Origin: Corynebacterium afermentans subsp. afermentans
GTDB taxonomy: Bacteria; Actinomycetota; Actinomycetes; Mycobacteriales; Mycobacteriaceae
DNA: 64,000 nucleotides
Assembly (NCBI RefSeq): GCF_030408355.1
Contig: NZ_CP046606.1
Coordinates: 372,001-436,000, forward strand
Direction of reading: 5' to 3'
Shown: positions 56,354-63,698 of the stretch, in pieces
How the letters are laid out: every line of letters begins with the position of its first letter
How positions within the stretch are numbered: position 1 is the stretch's first letter
Notes under the pieces: generated by a model
What the model saw: only the letters and a program-made list of their open reading frames with translations
The model's database searches: none
What the model was told of the DNA's origin: nothing
Made by a program: the position numbers and the translations under genes

Positions 56354-57249
56354 CCGAGCTGCGCATCACCGCCACCGACGCATCCACCGTGATCACCGGT
56401 GCAGCCAACATCCACCGCTTCGACGCGCCCACCAGCCGCGAAATCGCCGGCACCGTCCGCAGCGTGCTCGGCCCCGACCCGCACGGCGCGCCGGTGCACA
56501 TCGCAGCCGACCCACAACGCCTCAGCGAGCTCACACACGCACTCGCCGACTACGACATCGACCTGACCACCGAGCCCCTCCAACCCGTCGCGCCCACACC
56601 CGACGACACCCCGGAACCCTTCCACCGACCACCACCGCCCGAGCAGGAATCGCGCTCCGGCGTGTGGATCATCGCCGCCGTCGTCGCCGCAGTCGCCCTC
56701 GCCTGCGCCGCAGTGATTTGGGGTCTGACTAGCGGGAAAGCGCAGTCGTCGGGAGAGGCGGAACCGCCACCGTCGCAGCCGCCGGAGACGCAATCAACTC
56801 CAGTGTCGTCTCCTGCGCAGGAGGAGGAAGAGGCGGAGCAGTCGTCGATAAGCATTGAGCGCGACGGCTTAACCGTCCAACTCCCCGCAGGCTTCACCCT
56901 CGAAGCCGACGACGACATGTGGCGCGCCACAGGAAGCGACCCCAACTTCCGCCTGCAGATCGCCGTCGAGCACCTCTACCAGCTGCCAGCGCGCACGATG
57001 GCCGACCAACTTCTTGCCGACATCGAAACCGACCCGGAGGTCGAACTCGTCGACACAGACGGCATCTCCGTGACCTACCTGGAGCGCGCCGGCGACGGCT
57101 CGCAATCGCTGTGGAAAACCTGGCCCAACGGGACCGTGCAGCTGTTCGTGGGCTGCCACACGCGCACCGAACCCACCGTCGTGCAACGCGCCACCTGCCG
57201 CATGGCCATGGAATCCGCTGAATATAAGGGGGCTGACGTGGGTCCATAA
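56350..57249 (+). CDS. Type VII secretion-associated protein (Rv3446c-like)
   Basis: A 299-residue protein with a short N-terminal domain of about 85 residues (ITATDASTVITGAANIHRF), a Pro-rich stretch, one membrane helix at about residues 100-125 (WIIAAVVAAVALACAAVIWG), a second low-complexity stretch and a C-terminal extracytoplasmic domain with a cysteine pair (VGCHTRTEP; ATCRMAM). Position and layout match the Rv3446c family in mycobacterial ESX-4. Its biochemical role is unknown. The ATG overlaps the eccC stop, so it is translated with the ATPase. The gene carries a copy of the repeated word CGTCGATAAGC (56843-56853). Confidence 0.85.
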   Translation: MTELRITATDASTVITGAANIHRFDAPTSREIAGTVRSVLGPDPHGAPVHIAADPQRLSELTHALADYDIDLTTEPLQPVAPTPDDTPEPFHRPPPPEQESRSGVWIIAAVVAAVALACAAVIWGLTSGKAQSSGEAEPPPSQPPETQSTPVSSPAQEEEEAEQSSISIERDGLTVQLPAGFTLEADDDMWRATGSDPNFRLQIAVEHLYQLPARTMADQLLADIETDPEVELVDTDGISVTYLERAGDGSQSLWKTWPNGTVQLFVGCHTRTEPTVVQRATCRMAMESAEYKGADVGP

Positions 57250-57296
57250 AAAAGTTTTGAAAACGATGGAACCGAAAGAGCTAAACGTCAGTCAGA

Positions 57297-57323
57297 TATA
57301 CGGACAGCACAGAAGTTGTCCGT
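57297..57323 (+). promoter_or_regulatory. Candidate promoter/operator of the esx pair
   Basis: TATACG (57297-57302) is a possible -10. Overlapping it is an inverted repeat ACGGACA (57300-57306) and TGTCCGT (57317-57323) with a 10-nt centre. This lies 30 bp before the first WXG100 gene and could bind a regulator. Confidence 0.35.
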
Positions 57324-57352
57324 CCCAACACACAACGAGGGGGAAAGAGAAC

Positions 57353-57664
57353 ATGGAGCAGTTCGCAACCGAAGCCGAGGTCATGCGCGCCGCTGCAGAC
57401 CGCACCGACGACACCAACGCCGACGTCAACCGCGAAATCGACCGCGTGCAGCAAGTCGCCGAAGCCACCCGCGGCTACTGGGTGGGCAACGCGCAGCGCA
57501 GCTTCGACGACTTGATGCTGCGTTACGACGATGCCCAAAGGCGATTGTCTGAAGCACTGAGCGCGATCGCCGTGAACATCCGCGACAACGCCAAGAACTA
57601 CGAAACCACCGACGCCACCAACACCGACAGCCTCCGCCAGATCGCCGGCGGACTCGCACTGTAA
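57353..57664 (+). CDS. WXG100-family ESX substrate (EsxU-like)
   Basis: A 103-residue helical-hairpin protein with the WxG turn at Trp43-Val-Gly45 (YWVGNAQRSFDDL) and a C-terminal secretion signal YxxxD (Tyr83-E-T-T-Asp87). It should form a heterodimer with the next protein and be exported by EccC. The ATG at 57353 follows GGGGGAAAGAG; an upstream ATG at 57257 is rejected. Its position beside rplM and below the Rv3446c-like gene corresponds to esxU of mycobacterial ESX-4. Confidence 0.93.
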   Translation: MEQFATEAEVMRAAADRTDDTNADVNREIDRVQQVAEATRGYWVGNAQRSFDDLMLRYDDAQRRLSEALSAIAVNIRDNAKNYETTDATNTDSLRQIAGGLAL

Positions 57665-57674
57665 AGGGGAAACA

Positions 57675-57959
57675 ATGCAGATCAAGTACGATTTCGCGCA
57701 GATCGCCGGCGCCGCAGAGGACATGCGCGCCTCCGCCTCCCGCATCAACGGCGACCTGGCCGAACTCAAGCAGATGCTCCAGCCCATGGCGCAGACCTGG
57801 GAAGGCACCGCAGCCGCGGCCTACCAGGCGCACCAGGCCAAGTGGGACCAGGCCGCGCAGGATCTGAACCAGATCCTCAACCAGATCGCCAACACCGTGG
57901 AAGACGGCAACACCACCATGCTCGCCGTCAACAACGCAGCGGCGAACAGCTGGGGCTAG
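57675..57959 (+). CDS. WXG100-family ESX substrate (EsxT-like)
   Basis: A 94-residue WXG100 protein with the turn at Trp42-Glu-Gly44 (QTWEGTAAAAYQAHQAKW). Helices flank the turn (IAGAAEDMRASASRINGDLA; DLNQILNQIANTVEDG). It lacks a YxxxD tail, so export probably depends on its partner, encoded 10 bp upstream. AAAGGGGAAAC is the ribosome binding site. A strong terminator follows. Confidence 0.94.
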   Translation: MQIKYDFAQIAGAAEDMRASASRINGDLAELKQMLQPMAQTWEGTAAAAYQAHQAKWDQAAQDLNQILNQIANTVEDGNTTMLAVNNAAANSWG

Positions 57960-58258
57960 AACACAACAAGACTTGCGTCGCAGGCCGTGCAAGGGGCCGT
58001 TTTCATCGGGGGACGGGCACGGCTTCACACGGCCCGCGGCGCAACCGCTCGGGGGATACGGGGGGACGTGCCGCCGCAGGTGATGGGGGAATCACCTGCG
58101 GCGGCACTTTTTTGTTTTCGGTCAAGCGTGCCGTAGGGTGTTATCCCTGTGTGTCCCGCCGGATGCGCTTTTCGGGTCTCCACCGGCCGCCGTGAAGCGC
58201 AAAGGGGCAGACGAAGTTTTGGCCGGCAGCCATCTAGACAGACTTTAAGGAGTCATGC
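57960..58258 (+). other. esx-rplM spacer
   Basis: A 299-bp spacer without a gene. It holds the esx terminator (58068-58113) and then the rplM promoter and leader. A 6-bp inverted repeat GCGCTT/AAGCGC near 58168-58201 lies in the leader. TTATCC near 58141 is a weak -10 candidate. Confidence 0.45.
58068..58118 (+). terminator. Strong terminator after the esx pair
   Basis: GTGCCGCCGCAGGTGAT pairs perfectly over 17 bp with ATCACCTGCGGCGGCAC across GGGGGA or similar, followed by TTTTTTGTTTT. It separates the type VII operon from rplM. Confidence 0.93.
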
Positions 58259-58702
58259 ATGTCTACTTACCACCCGAAGAGCGGTGACATCACCCGCAAG
58301 TGGTACGTCATCGACGCAACCGACGTGGTGCTGGGCAAGCTTGCTTCCACCGTCGCAGACATCCTGCGCGGTAAGCACAAGCCGCAGTACGCACCGAACG
58401 TCGACACCGGCGACCACGTCATCGTGATCAACGCCGACAAGATCCACATCTCCTCCAACAAGCGCGAGCGCGAGATGCGTTACCGCCACTCCGGCTACCC
58501 GGGTGGTCTGAAGTCCATGACCCTGGGCCGCGCGCTGGACGAGCGTCCGGATCGCGTGATCGAGGAAGCTGTCAAGGGCATGATGCCGCACAACAAGCTT
58601 TCCCGTCAGTCCATCAAGAAGCTGCACGTCTTCGTCGGTGCCGAGCACCCGTACGCTGGCCAGCAGCCGGAAACCTACGAGTTTAAGCAGGTGGCACAGT
58701 AA
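58259..58702 (+). CDS. rplM: 50S ribosomal protein L13
   Basis: L13 is an early 23S rRNA-binding protein. The 147 residues include [38 protein letters not shown] and [18 protein letters not shown]. The ATG at 58259 follows AAGGAG. It shares one base with the rpsI start. Confidence 0.97.
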   Translation: MSTYHPKSGDITRKWYVIDATDVVLGKLASTVADILRGKHKPQYAPNVDTGDHVIVINADKIHISSNKREREMRYRHSGYPGGLKSMTLGRALDERPDRVIEEAVKGMMPHNKLSRQSIKKLHVFVGAEHPYAGQQPETYEFKQVAQ

Positions 58703-59247
58703 TGACCGAGCCGAACAACTTCGAAAACACCGCTGAGTCCCTGGGCACCGACGTCGACGCCGCAACCGCCGCGACCGAGGAGTTCAACTACACCATCGGC
58801 GACGCCATCGCCCCCGAGGCTGAGGCAACCGAGGAGACCGTTGAGGCCGCTCCGCTGCACGAGGGTCCGATCCAGACCGTTGGCCGCCGTAAGCGCGCCA
58901 TCGCCCGCGTGACCGTCGTCGAGGGCGAGGGCAAGATCACCGTCAACGGCCGCGAGTTCGAGGACTACTTCCCGAACAAGCTGCACCAGCAGGACATCCT
59001 CACCCCGCTGACCCTGCTCGAGCGCGAGGGCCAGTTCGACATCAAGGCCAACATCTCCGGTGGCGGCCCGACCGGCCAGTCCGGTGCTCTGCGCCTGGCT
59101 ATCGCCCGCGCACTGAACGTCTACAACCCAGCTGAGCGCACCACCCTGAAGAAGGCTGGCCTGCTCACCCGTGACGCCCGTGCCGTGGAGCGCAAGAAGG
59201 CAGGTCTGCACAAGGCCCGTCGCGCACCGCAGTACTCCAAGCGTTAA
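58702..59247 (+). CDS. rpsI: 30S ribosomal protein S9, acidic N-terminal extension
   Basis: S9 reaches its C-terminal tail to the P-site tRNA. The last 130 residues are standard ([56 protein letters not shown]). The first 50 are an acidic, Ala/Glu/Thr-rich extension found in actinobacterial S9, giving 181 residues. The ATG overlaps the rplM stop (TAATG). Confidence 0.97.
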   Translation: MTEPNNFENTAESLGTDVDAATAATEEFNYTIGDAIAPEAEATEETVEAAPLHEGPIQTVGRRKRAIARVTVVEGEGKITVNGREFEDYFPNKLHQQDILTPLTLLEREGQFDIKANISGGGPTGQSGALRLAIARALNVYNPAERTTLKKAGLLTRDARAVERKKAGLHKARRAPQYSKR

Positions 59248-59269
59248 TCGCTTCTACGCGTGCGTTGTA

Positions 59270-59298
59270 CGCCGTCGTCCGTTTGGGCGGCGGCGTTT
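59270..59298 (+). terminator. Terminator after rpsI
   Basis: CGCCGTCGTCC pairs with GGGCGGCGGCG (two G-U pairs) around GTTT, followed by TTT. It lies 22 bp after the rpsI stop and 8 bp before the convergent HNH gene. Confidence 0.75.
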
Positions 59299-59305
59299 CG
59301 CGTTG

Positions 59306-60379
59306 CTAGGTGCTTGGTGGTCCGAAGAGTTGGTCGAGTGCTCCGCGGTCGGTGTTTTTGATGTGGTACCCGCGGGGTGAGACCCACCAGGGCGCGCCTC
59401 TGATCATGGTGATGCGGCCGCGTTTGTTGCGCCAGGGGTCATCGTCGTTGATCCGATTGTGATACCTGCATAGCGGCACCAGGTTGTCCATGTTGGTCAG
59501 CCCGCCGTGTTTCCACGCTGTCACGTGGTGGATCTCGGAAGCATACGCCCCGTGGCGGCAGCCTGCGAAGGCGCACACGGGTGAGACCATGCAGGCCATA
59601 TCGCGCTGTTTCTGGTTGGCGAAGCGTTCGGTGTCGTAGAGGTTCACCGCGCCTTCCTCGGGGTGGAAGGCTGCGACCTCGAGTGCCTCGCCGAACTCTT
59701 GCTGGAGGTACTCCGCACCCGTCATGATGGTGCCGTCAGTCAGCGTCAGGATGACGTCGTCGCCGTCTCCCGCCATGATGCGTGCGTGCTCGGTGATCGG
59801 CACCAGCACGATCGGCCGTGGCGCGGCGGCGACCACCCCGCCAGCCTTACCTTCGACGATGCGCCAAAACGCATCCTCCATCTGCGCCGCCGCCGGCAGC
59901 GTGGCGTCGATGTCTTGGCGCAGGCGGTGCTCTAAGTCGGCTGCTTTGCGGTCGGTGGTGTCGATGGTGATGCGCGCCCGCCCGTTTTTCGGTTGCGAGA
60001 ACGCCACCTGTTTCTTTGTCGGGGTGGTGTCGTCGCGGGGGATGATCTCTCGTGCGGCGCGTTCGATCGCGCGGTACCCGCCGGTGACATCCAACAGTTC
60101 CAGCCGCAGCCGCCACCGCTCGCCGGCATCCTTCACCACGGCAACACGTCGTTCGATCAGCCCGAGTTCGTCGAGGGAGAACCCGCGGGCTTTCTGCGCG
60201 GCTTCCGATTGCTTGCGGGTGAATTTCGTTTTTCCGTAGTAGACGTCCTGCATCTGATCCCACGCACGCGCCCGATCCGGCGCCATCCCGGCAGCAAGGG
60301 CAACGGGCAGGTCGAAGTGCCGCAGTGTCTCCATGGATACTGCGGACATCGCCTGGATGAATGCGTCGAACGAGTTCAT
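59306..60379 (-). CDS. DUF222/HNH endonuclease-type protein
   Basis: A 357-residue protein of the DUF222-HNH type that is multiplied in Corynebacterium genomes. The long N-terminal helical region includes [20 protein letters not shown]. The C-terminal HNH domain reads [20 protein letters not shown], then [20 protein letters not shown], with both Cys-x4-Cys-like and His-His residues present. The target is unknown; it is probably a nuclease linked to mobile DNA. It is antisense between rpsI and glmM. I prefer the ATG at 60379, which lies 8 nt after TAGGGT and would be leaderless. Confidence 0.85.
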   Translation of the reverse strand: MNSFDAFIQAMSAVSMETLRHFDLPVALAAGMAPDRARAWDQMQDVYYGKTKFTRKQSEAAQKARGFSLDELGLIERRVAVVKDAGERWRLRLELLDVTGGYRAIERAAREIIPRDDTTPTKKQVAFSQPKNGRARITIDTTDRKAADLEHRLRQDIDATLPAAAQMEDAFWRIVEGKAGGVVAAAPRPIVLVPITEHARIMAGDGDDVILTLTDGTIMTGAEYLQQEFGEALEVAAFHPEEGAVNLYDTERFANQKQRDMACMVSPVCAFAGCRHGAYASEIHHVTAWKHGGLTNMDNLVPLCRYHNRINDDDPWRNKRGRITMIRGAPWWVSPRGYHIKNTDRGALDQLFGPPST

Positions 60380-60387
60380 GGCCACAG

Positions 60388-60393
60388 ACCCTA
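60388..60393 (-). promoter_or_regulatory. -10 element of a probable leaderless HNH gene promoter
   Basis: On the minus strand this is TAGGGT, ending 8 nt before the ATG at 60379, with no ribosome binding site. Confidence 0.4.
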
Positions 60394-60521
60394 AACCCAA
60401 CGCAACCCCACCCCGGCCCGCCCTGTGGAATTCGCAACATCACCCCTGTGGATAACTCGCAAAACGCCAGGTTAAATTGCGCGGAAGTTGGGGTGGCGGA
60501 GCGATCGTCGATAGGCAAGTG

Positions 60522-60527
60522 CATAAT
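60522..60527 (+). promoter_or_regulatory. -10 element of a leaderless glmM promoter
   Basis: CATAAT ends 7 nt before the ATG at 60535; no ribosome binding site is present. One copy of the repeated word, CGTCGATAGGC (60506-60516), lies 5 bp upstream, inside the -35/-10 spacer. Confidence 0.5.
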
Positions 60528-60534
60528 TGTGCGC

Positions 60535-61878
60535 ATGACTCGATTGTTCGGAACTGACGGTGTCCGCGGCCTGGCTAACGAGGCCCTCACCGCATCACTT
60601 GCCCTCAAGCTCGGCGCCGCGGCTGCGACCGTGCTGACCAAGGACCGCGGCTCGGAGAAGCGCCGCCCGATCGCGCTGATCGGCCGGGACCCGCGTGTCT
60701 CCGGCGAGATGCTTGCTGCCGCGATGGCGGCCGGTATGGCGTCGAAAGGCGTGGACGTACTGCGCGTCGGCGTCATCCCCACGCCGGGCCTGGCGTTTCT
60801 CACCGACGACTACGGCGCCGACATCGGCGTGATGATCTCCGCGTCCCACAACCCGATGCCGGACAACGGCATCAAGTTCTTCGCCGCCGGCGGCAAGAAG
60901 CTGCCGGACGACATCGAAGACGAAATCGAGCGCGCCATGGCCGTGCTGGAGGAAACGGGCCCGACCGGCACCGCCATCGGGCGCGTGATCGAGGAAGCGC
61001 CGGACGCGCAGGAGCGCTACCTCGCCCACCTCAAAGAGGCCATCACTGAGCCGCTCAGCGGCATCAAGGTCGTGGTGGACTGCGCCAACGGTGCTGCCTC
61101 CGAGGTCGCCCCGAAGGCATACGCGGCCGCTGGTGCGGAGGTCACCGCCATCCACAACACGCCGAACGCCTACAACATCAACGACGGCTCCGGCTCCACC
61201 CACATGGACCAGATTCAGGCGGCCGTGGTCGAACACGGCGCGGACCTGGGCCTGGCGCACGACGGCGACGCGGATCGCTGCCTGGCCGTGGACGCGCAGG
61301 GTAACGTCGTCGACGGTGACCAGATCATGGCCATCCTCGCCACCGGCATGAAGGAGTCCAACAGCCTGAAGGACAACACGCTCGTCGCCACGGTGATGAG
61401 CAACCTGGGCCTGAAGCTGGCCATGGAGCGCGAGGGCATCTCGGTGCGCGAGACGAAGGTGGGCGACCGTTACGTGCTCGAGGAACTGAGTAACGGCGAT
61501 TTCTCCCTGGGCGGCGAGCAGTCCGGCCACATCGTGGTGCCGGCCCACGCCACCACTGGCGACGGCGTGCTGTCCGGCCTCATGCTCATGGAGCGCATGG
61601 CGGAGACCGGCAAGGCGCTCGCCGGTCTGGCGGAGGTGATGACGGTGCTGCCGCAGACGCTGATCAACGTGCCGGTGTCCAACAAGGCGCTGATCTTGGA
61701 GGACCAGTCCGTCAAAGACGCCATCGCCGAGGCGGAGGCTGAGCTGGGCGATGCCGGCCGCGTGTTGCTGCGCCCGTCTGGCACGGAGGAGCTGTTCCGC
61801 GTCATGGTGGAGGCCGCTGAGGAGGAGCAGGCGCGCAAGGTTGCCGGTCGCCTCGCGGCGGTCGTTGCCGCGGTGTAG
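60535..61878 (+). CDS. glmM: Phosphoglucosamine mutase
   Basis: GlmM converts glucosamine-6-phosphate to glucosamine-1-phosphate on the way to UDP-GlcNAc, directly after GlmS. The ATG at 60535 gives [19 protein letters not shown] and 447 residues. The phosphoserine loop is [12 protein letters not shown] (Ser104), the metal loop is HDGDADRC and the sugar loop is GGEQSGHIV; the phosphate-binding RPSGTEE end is present. It starts 7 nt after CATAAT and appears leaderless. In mycobacteria it has the same neighbours (rpsI upstream, two conserved hypotheticals downstream). Confidence 0.97.
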   Translation: MTRLFGTDGVRGLANEALTASLALKLGAAAATVLTKDRGSEKRRPIALIGRDPRVSGEMLAAAMAAGMASKGVDVLRVGVIPTPGLAFLTDDYGADIGVMISASHNPMPDNGIKFFAAGGKKLPDDIEDEIERAMAVLEETGPTGTAIGRVIEEAPDAQERYLAHLKEAITEPLSGIKVVVDCANGAASEVAPKAYAAAGAEVTAIHNTPNAYNINDGSGSTHMDQIQAAVVEHGADLGLAHDGDADRCLAVDAQGNVVDGDQIMAILATGMKESNSLKDNTLVATVMSNLGLKLAMEREGISVRETKVGDRYVLEELSNGDFSLGGEQSGHIVVPAHATTGDGVLSGLMLMERMAETGKALAGLAEVMTVLPQTLINVPVSNKALILEDQSVKDAIAEAEAELGDAGRVLLRPSGTEELFRVMVEAAEEEQARKVAGRLAAVVAAV

Positions 61879-61901
61879 GTTTATCGGCGGTAAAAGTTTT
61901 T

Positions 61902-61927
61902 TGCCCCGGCAGGGAACCGCCGGGGCA
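61902..61927 (+). terminator. Hairpin after glmM
   Basis: TGCCCCGGC pairs with GCCGGGGCA around AGGGAACC. The T-run lies before the stem rather than after it, so it is at best a weak plus-strand terminator. Confidence 0.4.
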
Positions 61928-61986
61928 TTGGGGGAGTCTAAGTAAAGGTAAGACAGTTCAACTGCGAGCCTTTCGGGGGTGGGCAT

Positions 61987-62313
61987 ATGACACATGTTGG
62001 GGCGCTCGACATCGATATCGATGCGGTGCGCACGAAGTACACAGAGGCTATCGACGCGTACCGTGGCGCCGCGCGCGAGCTCGACGCTGGGCGGCCGGTG
62101 GTTGCCGCGTCGGCGTTCGGCGCGGGCTTTGCGCGGGAGGGCCAGCGCATCGTGGATGCGTTGGAGGCGTTGCATTCCACGTCGCAGCGTTTCCTCGCGG
62201 CGCGCGGGGAGAATTGGGAGCAGGTGCTTTTGCTTAGCGACGCCACTGTAGCCGCCGACCAGCTCTCATCCGAGTTCTTAGAGTCGATTGCGGGTGGGGT
62301 GGAGAACGCATGA
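61987..62313 (+). CDS. Small helical protein, possible type VII partner (Rv3440c position)
   Basis: A 108-residue, probably all-helical protein with no signal peptide. The middle segment SAFGAGFAREGQRIVDALEA resembles the turn region of EspC/WXG-like helical hairpins, where a small residue-Phe-Gly turn replaces WxG. No YxxxD tail is visible. It lies after glmM, where M. tuberculosis has Rv3440c beside ESX-4, and overlaps the next gene by 4 bp (ATGA). I infer, without proof, a partner or substrate of the secretion system. Confidence 0.7.
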   Translation: MTHVGALDIDIDAVRTKYTEAIDAYRGAARELDAGRPVVAASAFGAGFAREGQRIVDALEALHSTSQRFLAARGENWEQVLLLSDATVAADQLSSEFLESIAGGVENA

Positions 62314-63410
62314 TGGCGGCGGTGAAAGACGACGTCCAGTCGCTGGTGTGCGCGGTTGATGTCGCGCCGGAGGTGGGGCCGGCGCAGCGCGCCGCGGTGC
62401 ACGGCCTGGCCGGCGAGCTGTTGGAGCAGGTCGCGGAGACCGACGGGCTTGATTTGAGCGCGTTTCTGGCCGCTGGCCTGCGGTTGTCTGCGGGTGGGCA
62501 GCGCCCGGAGACGCCGGCGCGGACGTGCTCGTGCGATGAGAGCGCTTGGTTCGACGAGGTGGGCATCCGCGAGCGTGAGCTTTGCGACGAAACACGCGAA
62601 TCCGAGCATTTCGATCGCGCAAAAACTGCCGGGGAGAGCATTGGGCAGTGCGGGGAGGCGATCAAAACGATTGTGGCCACCGCGGAGTCTGCGGTGCGTG
62701 CCCTGCTGGAGCCGGCGCGACGCATGCTCGACATCGTGCTGAACTGCGGGATTGTGCAGTTGATCCAGCCGGCGGTGGAGATGGTCATCGAGGCGCTGCG
62801 CAGCGCGCGCGAGACCGCCAGCGACCGCAACTGCGTGATCAAGGAATGCCTGGGGGAGGTCGCCACCCGCGTCGACACTGCGGCCGCTGAGCAGCCCGCC
62901 CCGCCGGTGGACTTCGGGGAGAATACGCATTCGCCTTGCGACGTCAGCACCCGCCCCGCCGCCGCCAGCATTTCCGATGAAGCTTCTCGCAGCGCCTCGT
63001 CCAGCGATAGTGCCGATTTGGGCCTGGAGCTGACGCTGGGGCTGACGTTGGAGGCGAACCTGGAGGCGACGCTCGACGTCGACGAGACGGCGCTGGAGGA
63101 CTGCCCGACCGAGCCGGCGGCGACGCCGGAGTGCGAGCCCGAGCCGGAGCCAGAACCCGAGCCGGAGCCAGAACCCGAGCCTGAGCCGGAGTGCGAGCCG
63201 GAACCGCCACCGCCTCCGCCCGCGCCCGCAGATGACGGTGTGATCGCTCCGCCGCCGGAGCTGTCGCAGGTGGAGGAGCCGACGCCGCCGCCGAAGAAGC
63301 TGGAGAATCTGGAAACGCAGCCAGCGCAGGCAGGAGATGCTGGCGACACGGGCGACACCGGCGGGGTGGATGCTGATCCGTGGGCAATGAAGAAGTCAGG
63401 GGAGTGGTAA
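62310..63410 (+). CDS. Hypothetical protein with Glu-Pro repeat (Rv3439c position), 366 aa
   Basis: The N-terminal 220 residues are predicted helical with several cysteines (RTCSCDESAWFDE, GQCGEAIKTIVATAESAVRA, NCGIVQLIQPAVEMVIEALR). The C-terminal third is acidic and low complexity, including about ten Glu-Pro pairs flanked by Cys (63133-63206 in DNA) and a Pro run. No membrane segment or signal peptide is present. It is coupled to the 108-aa gene by a 4-bp overlap. The combination of a helical head and a disordered acidic/Pro tail is seen in large type VII substrates and in chaperones for them, but this assignment is speculative. Confidence 0.68.
   Translation: MMAAVKDDVQSLVCAVDVAPEVGPAQRAAVHGLAGELLEQVAETDGLDLSAFLAAGLRLSAGGQRPETPARTCSCDESAWFDEVGIRERELCDETRESEHFDRAKTAGESIGQCGEAIKTIVATAESAVRALLEPARRMLDIVLNCGIVQLIQPAVEMVIEALRSARETASDRNCVIKECLGEVATRVDTAAAEQPAPPVDFGENTHSPCDVSTRPAAASISDEASRSASSSDSADLGLELTLGLTLEANLEATLDVDETALEDCPTEPAATPECEPEPEPEPEPEPEPEPEPECEPEPPPPPPAPADDGVIAPPPELSQVEEPTPPPKKLENLETQPAQAGDAGDTGDTGGVDADPWAMKKSGEW
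63133..63206 (+). repeat. Low-complexity Glu-Pro coding repeat
   Basis: Imperfect repeats of GAGCCGGAGCCAGAACCC and related hexamers encode a run of Glu-Pro pairs bounded by two Cys codons. The synonymous codon mix suggests selection for the peptide rather than recent slippage. Confidence 0.7.
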
Positions 63411-63412
63411 CG

Positions 63413-63691
63413 ATGGATTTCGAGCAGTTTGTGGCCCAGTACCAGAGGCGTACCGCGAAGCGAATGGCGGATTTCGAGGCGTTGATGAAGGAAACGCAGC
63501 AGAAGATGGAGATGACCGCCAAGCACCACGCGCGGGCCCGGGAGACCATGCCGCGGCAGCCGGTGACGGTGCCACGGGGGGATTACAGTATGCCGCGGCC
63601 TCGTCGTAACGCTGCGCAGAAGTCGCAGAAGCAGCAGATCCAGGCGGTGCTGCGCGCGATTGGCCCGAACGGCGAAAACCCCGTCGTGTAG
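63413..63691 (+). CDS. Small basic hypothetical protein, 92 aa
   Basis: I do not recognise this protein. The first 50 residues form a likely charged helix or coiled coil (FEQFVAQYQRRTAKRMADFE, ALMKETQQKMEMTAKHHARA). The rest is basic and Pro/Arg-rich (MPRPRRNAAQKSQKQQIQAV). The ATG at 63413 lies 2 bp after the upstream stop codon, with GGGGAGTGG as ribosome binding site, so it belongs to the same operon. It may be a nucleic-acid- or partner-binding accessory of the two genes above it. Confidence 0.65.
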   Translation: MDFEQFVAQYQRRTAKRMADFEALMKETQQKMEMTAKHHARARETMPRQPVTVPRGDYSMPRPRRNAAQKSQKQQIQAVLRAIGPNGENPVV

Positions 63692-63698
63692 CCGGGAG

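Noticed and set aside
60595..62175. Long open frame antisense to glmM
   Set aside because: It is a shadow of a biased gene, with His/Arg-rich low-complexity translation.
63133..63206. Tandem repeat as a mobile or CRISPR-like array
   Set aside because: It is a coding Glu-Pro low-complexity stretch in frame with its gene; there are no spacers.
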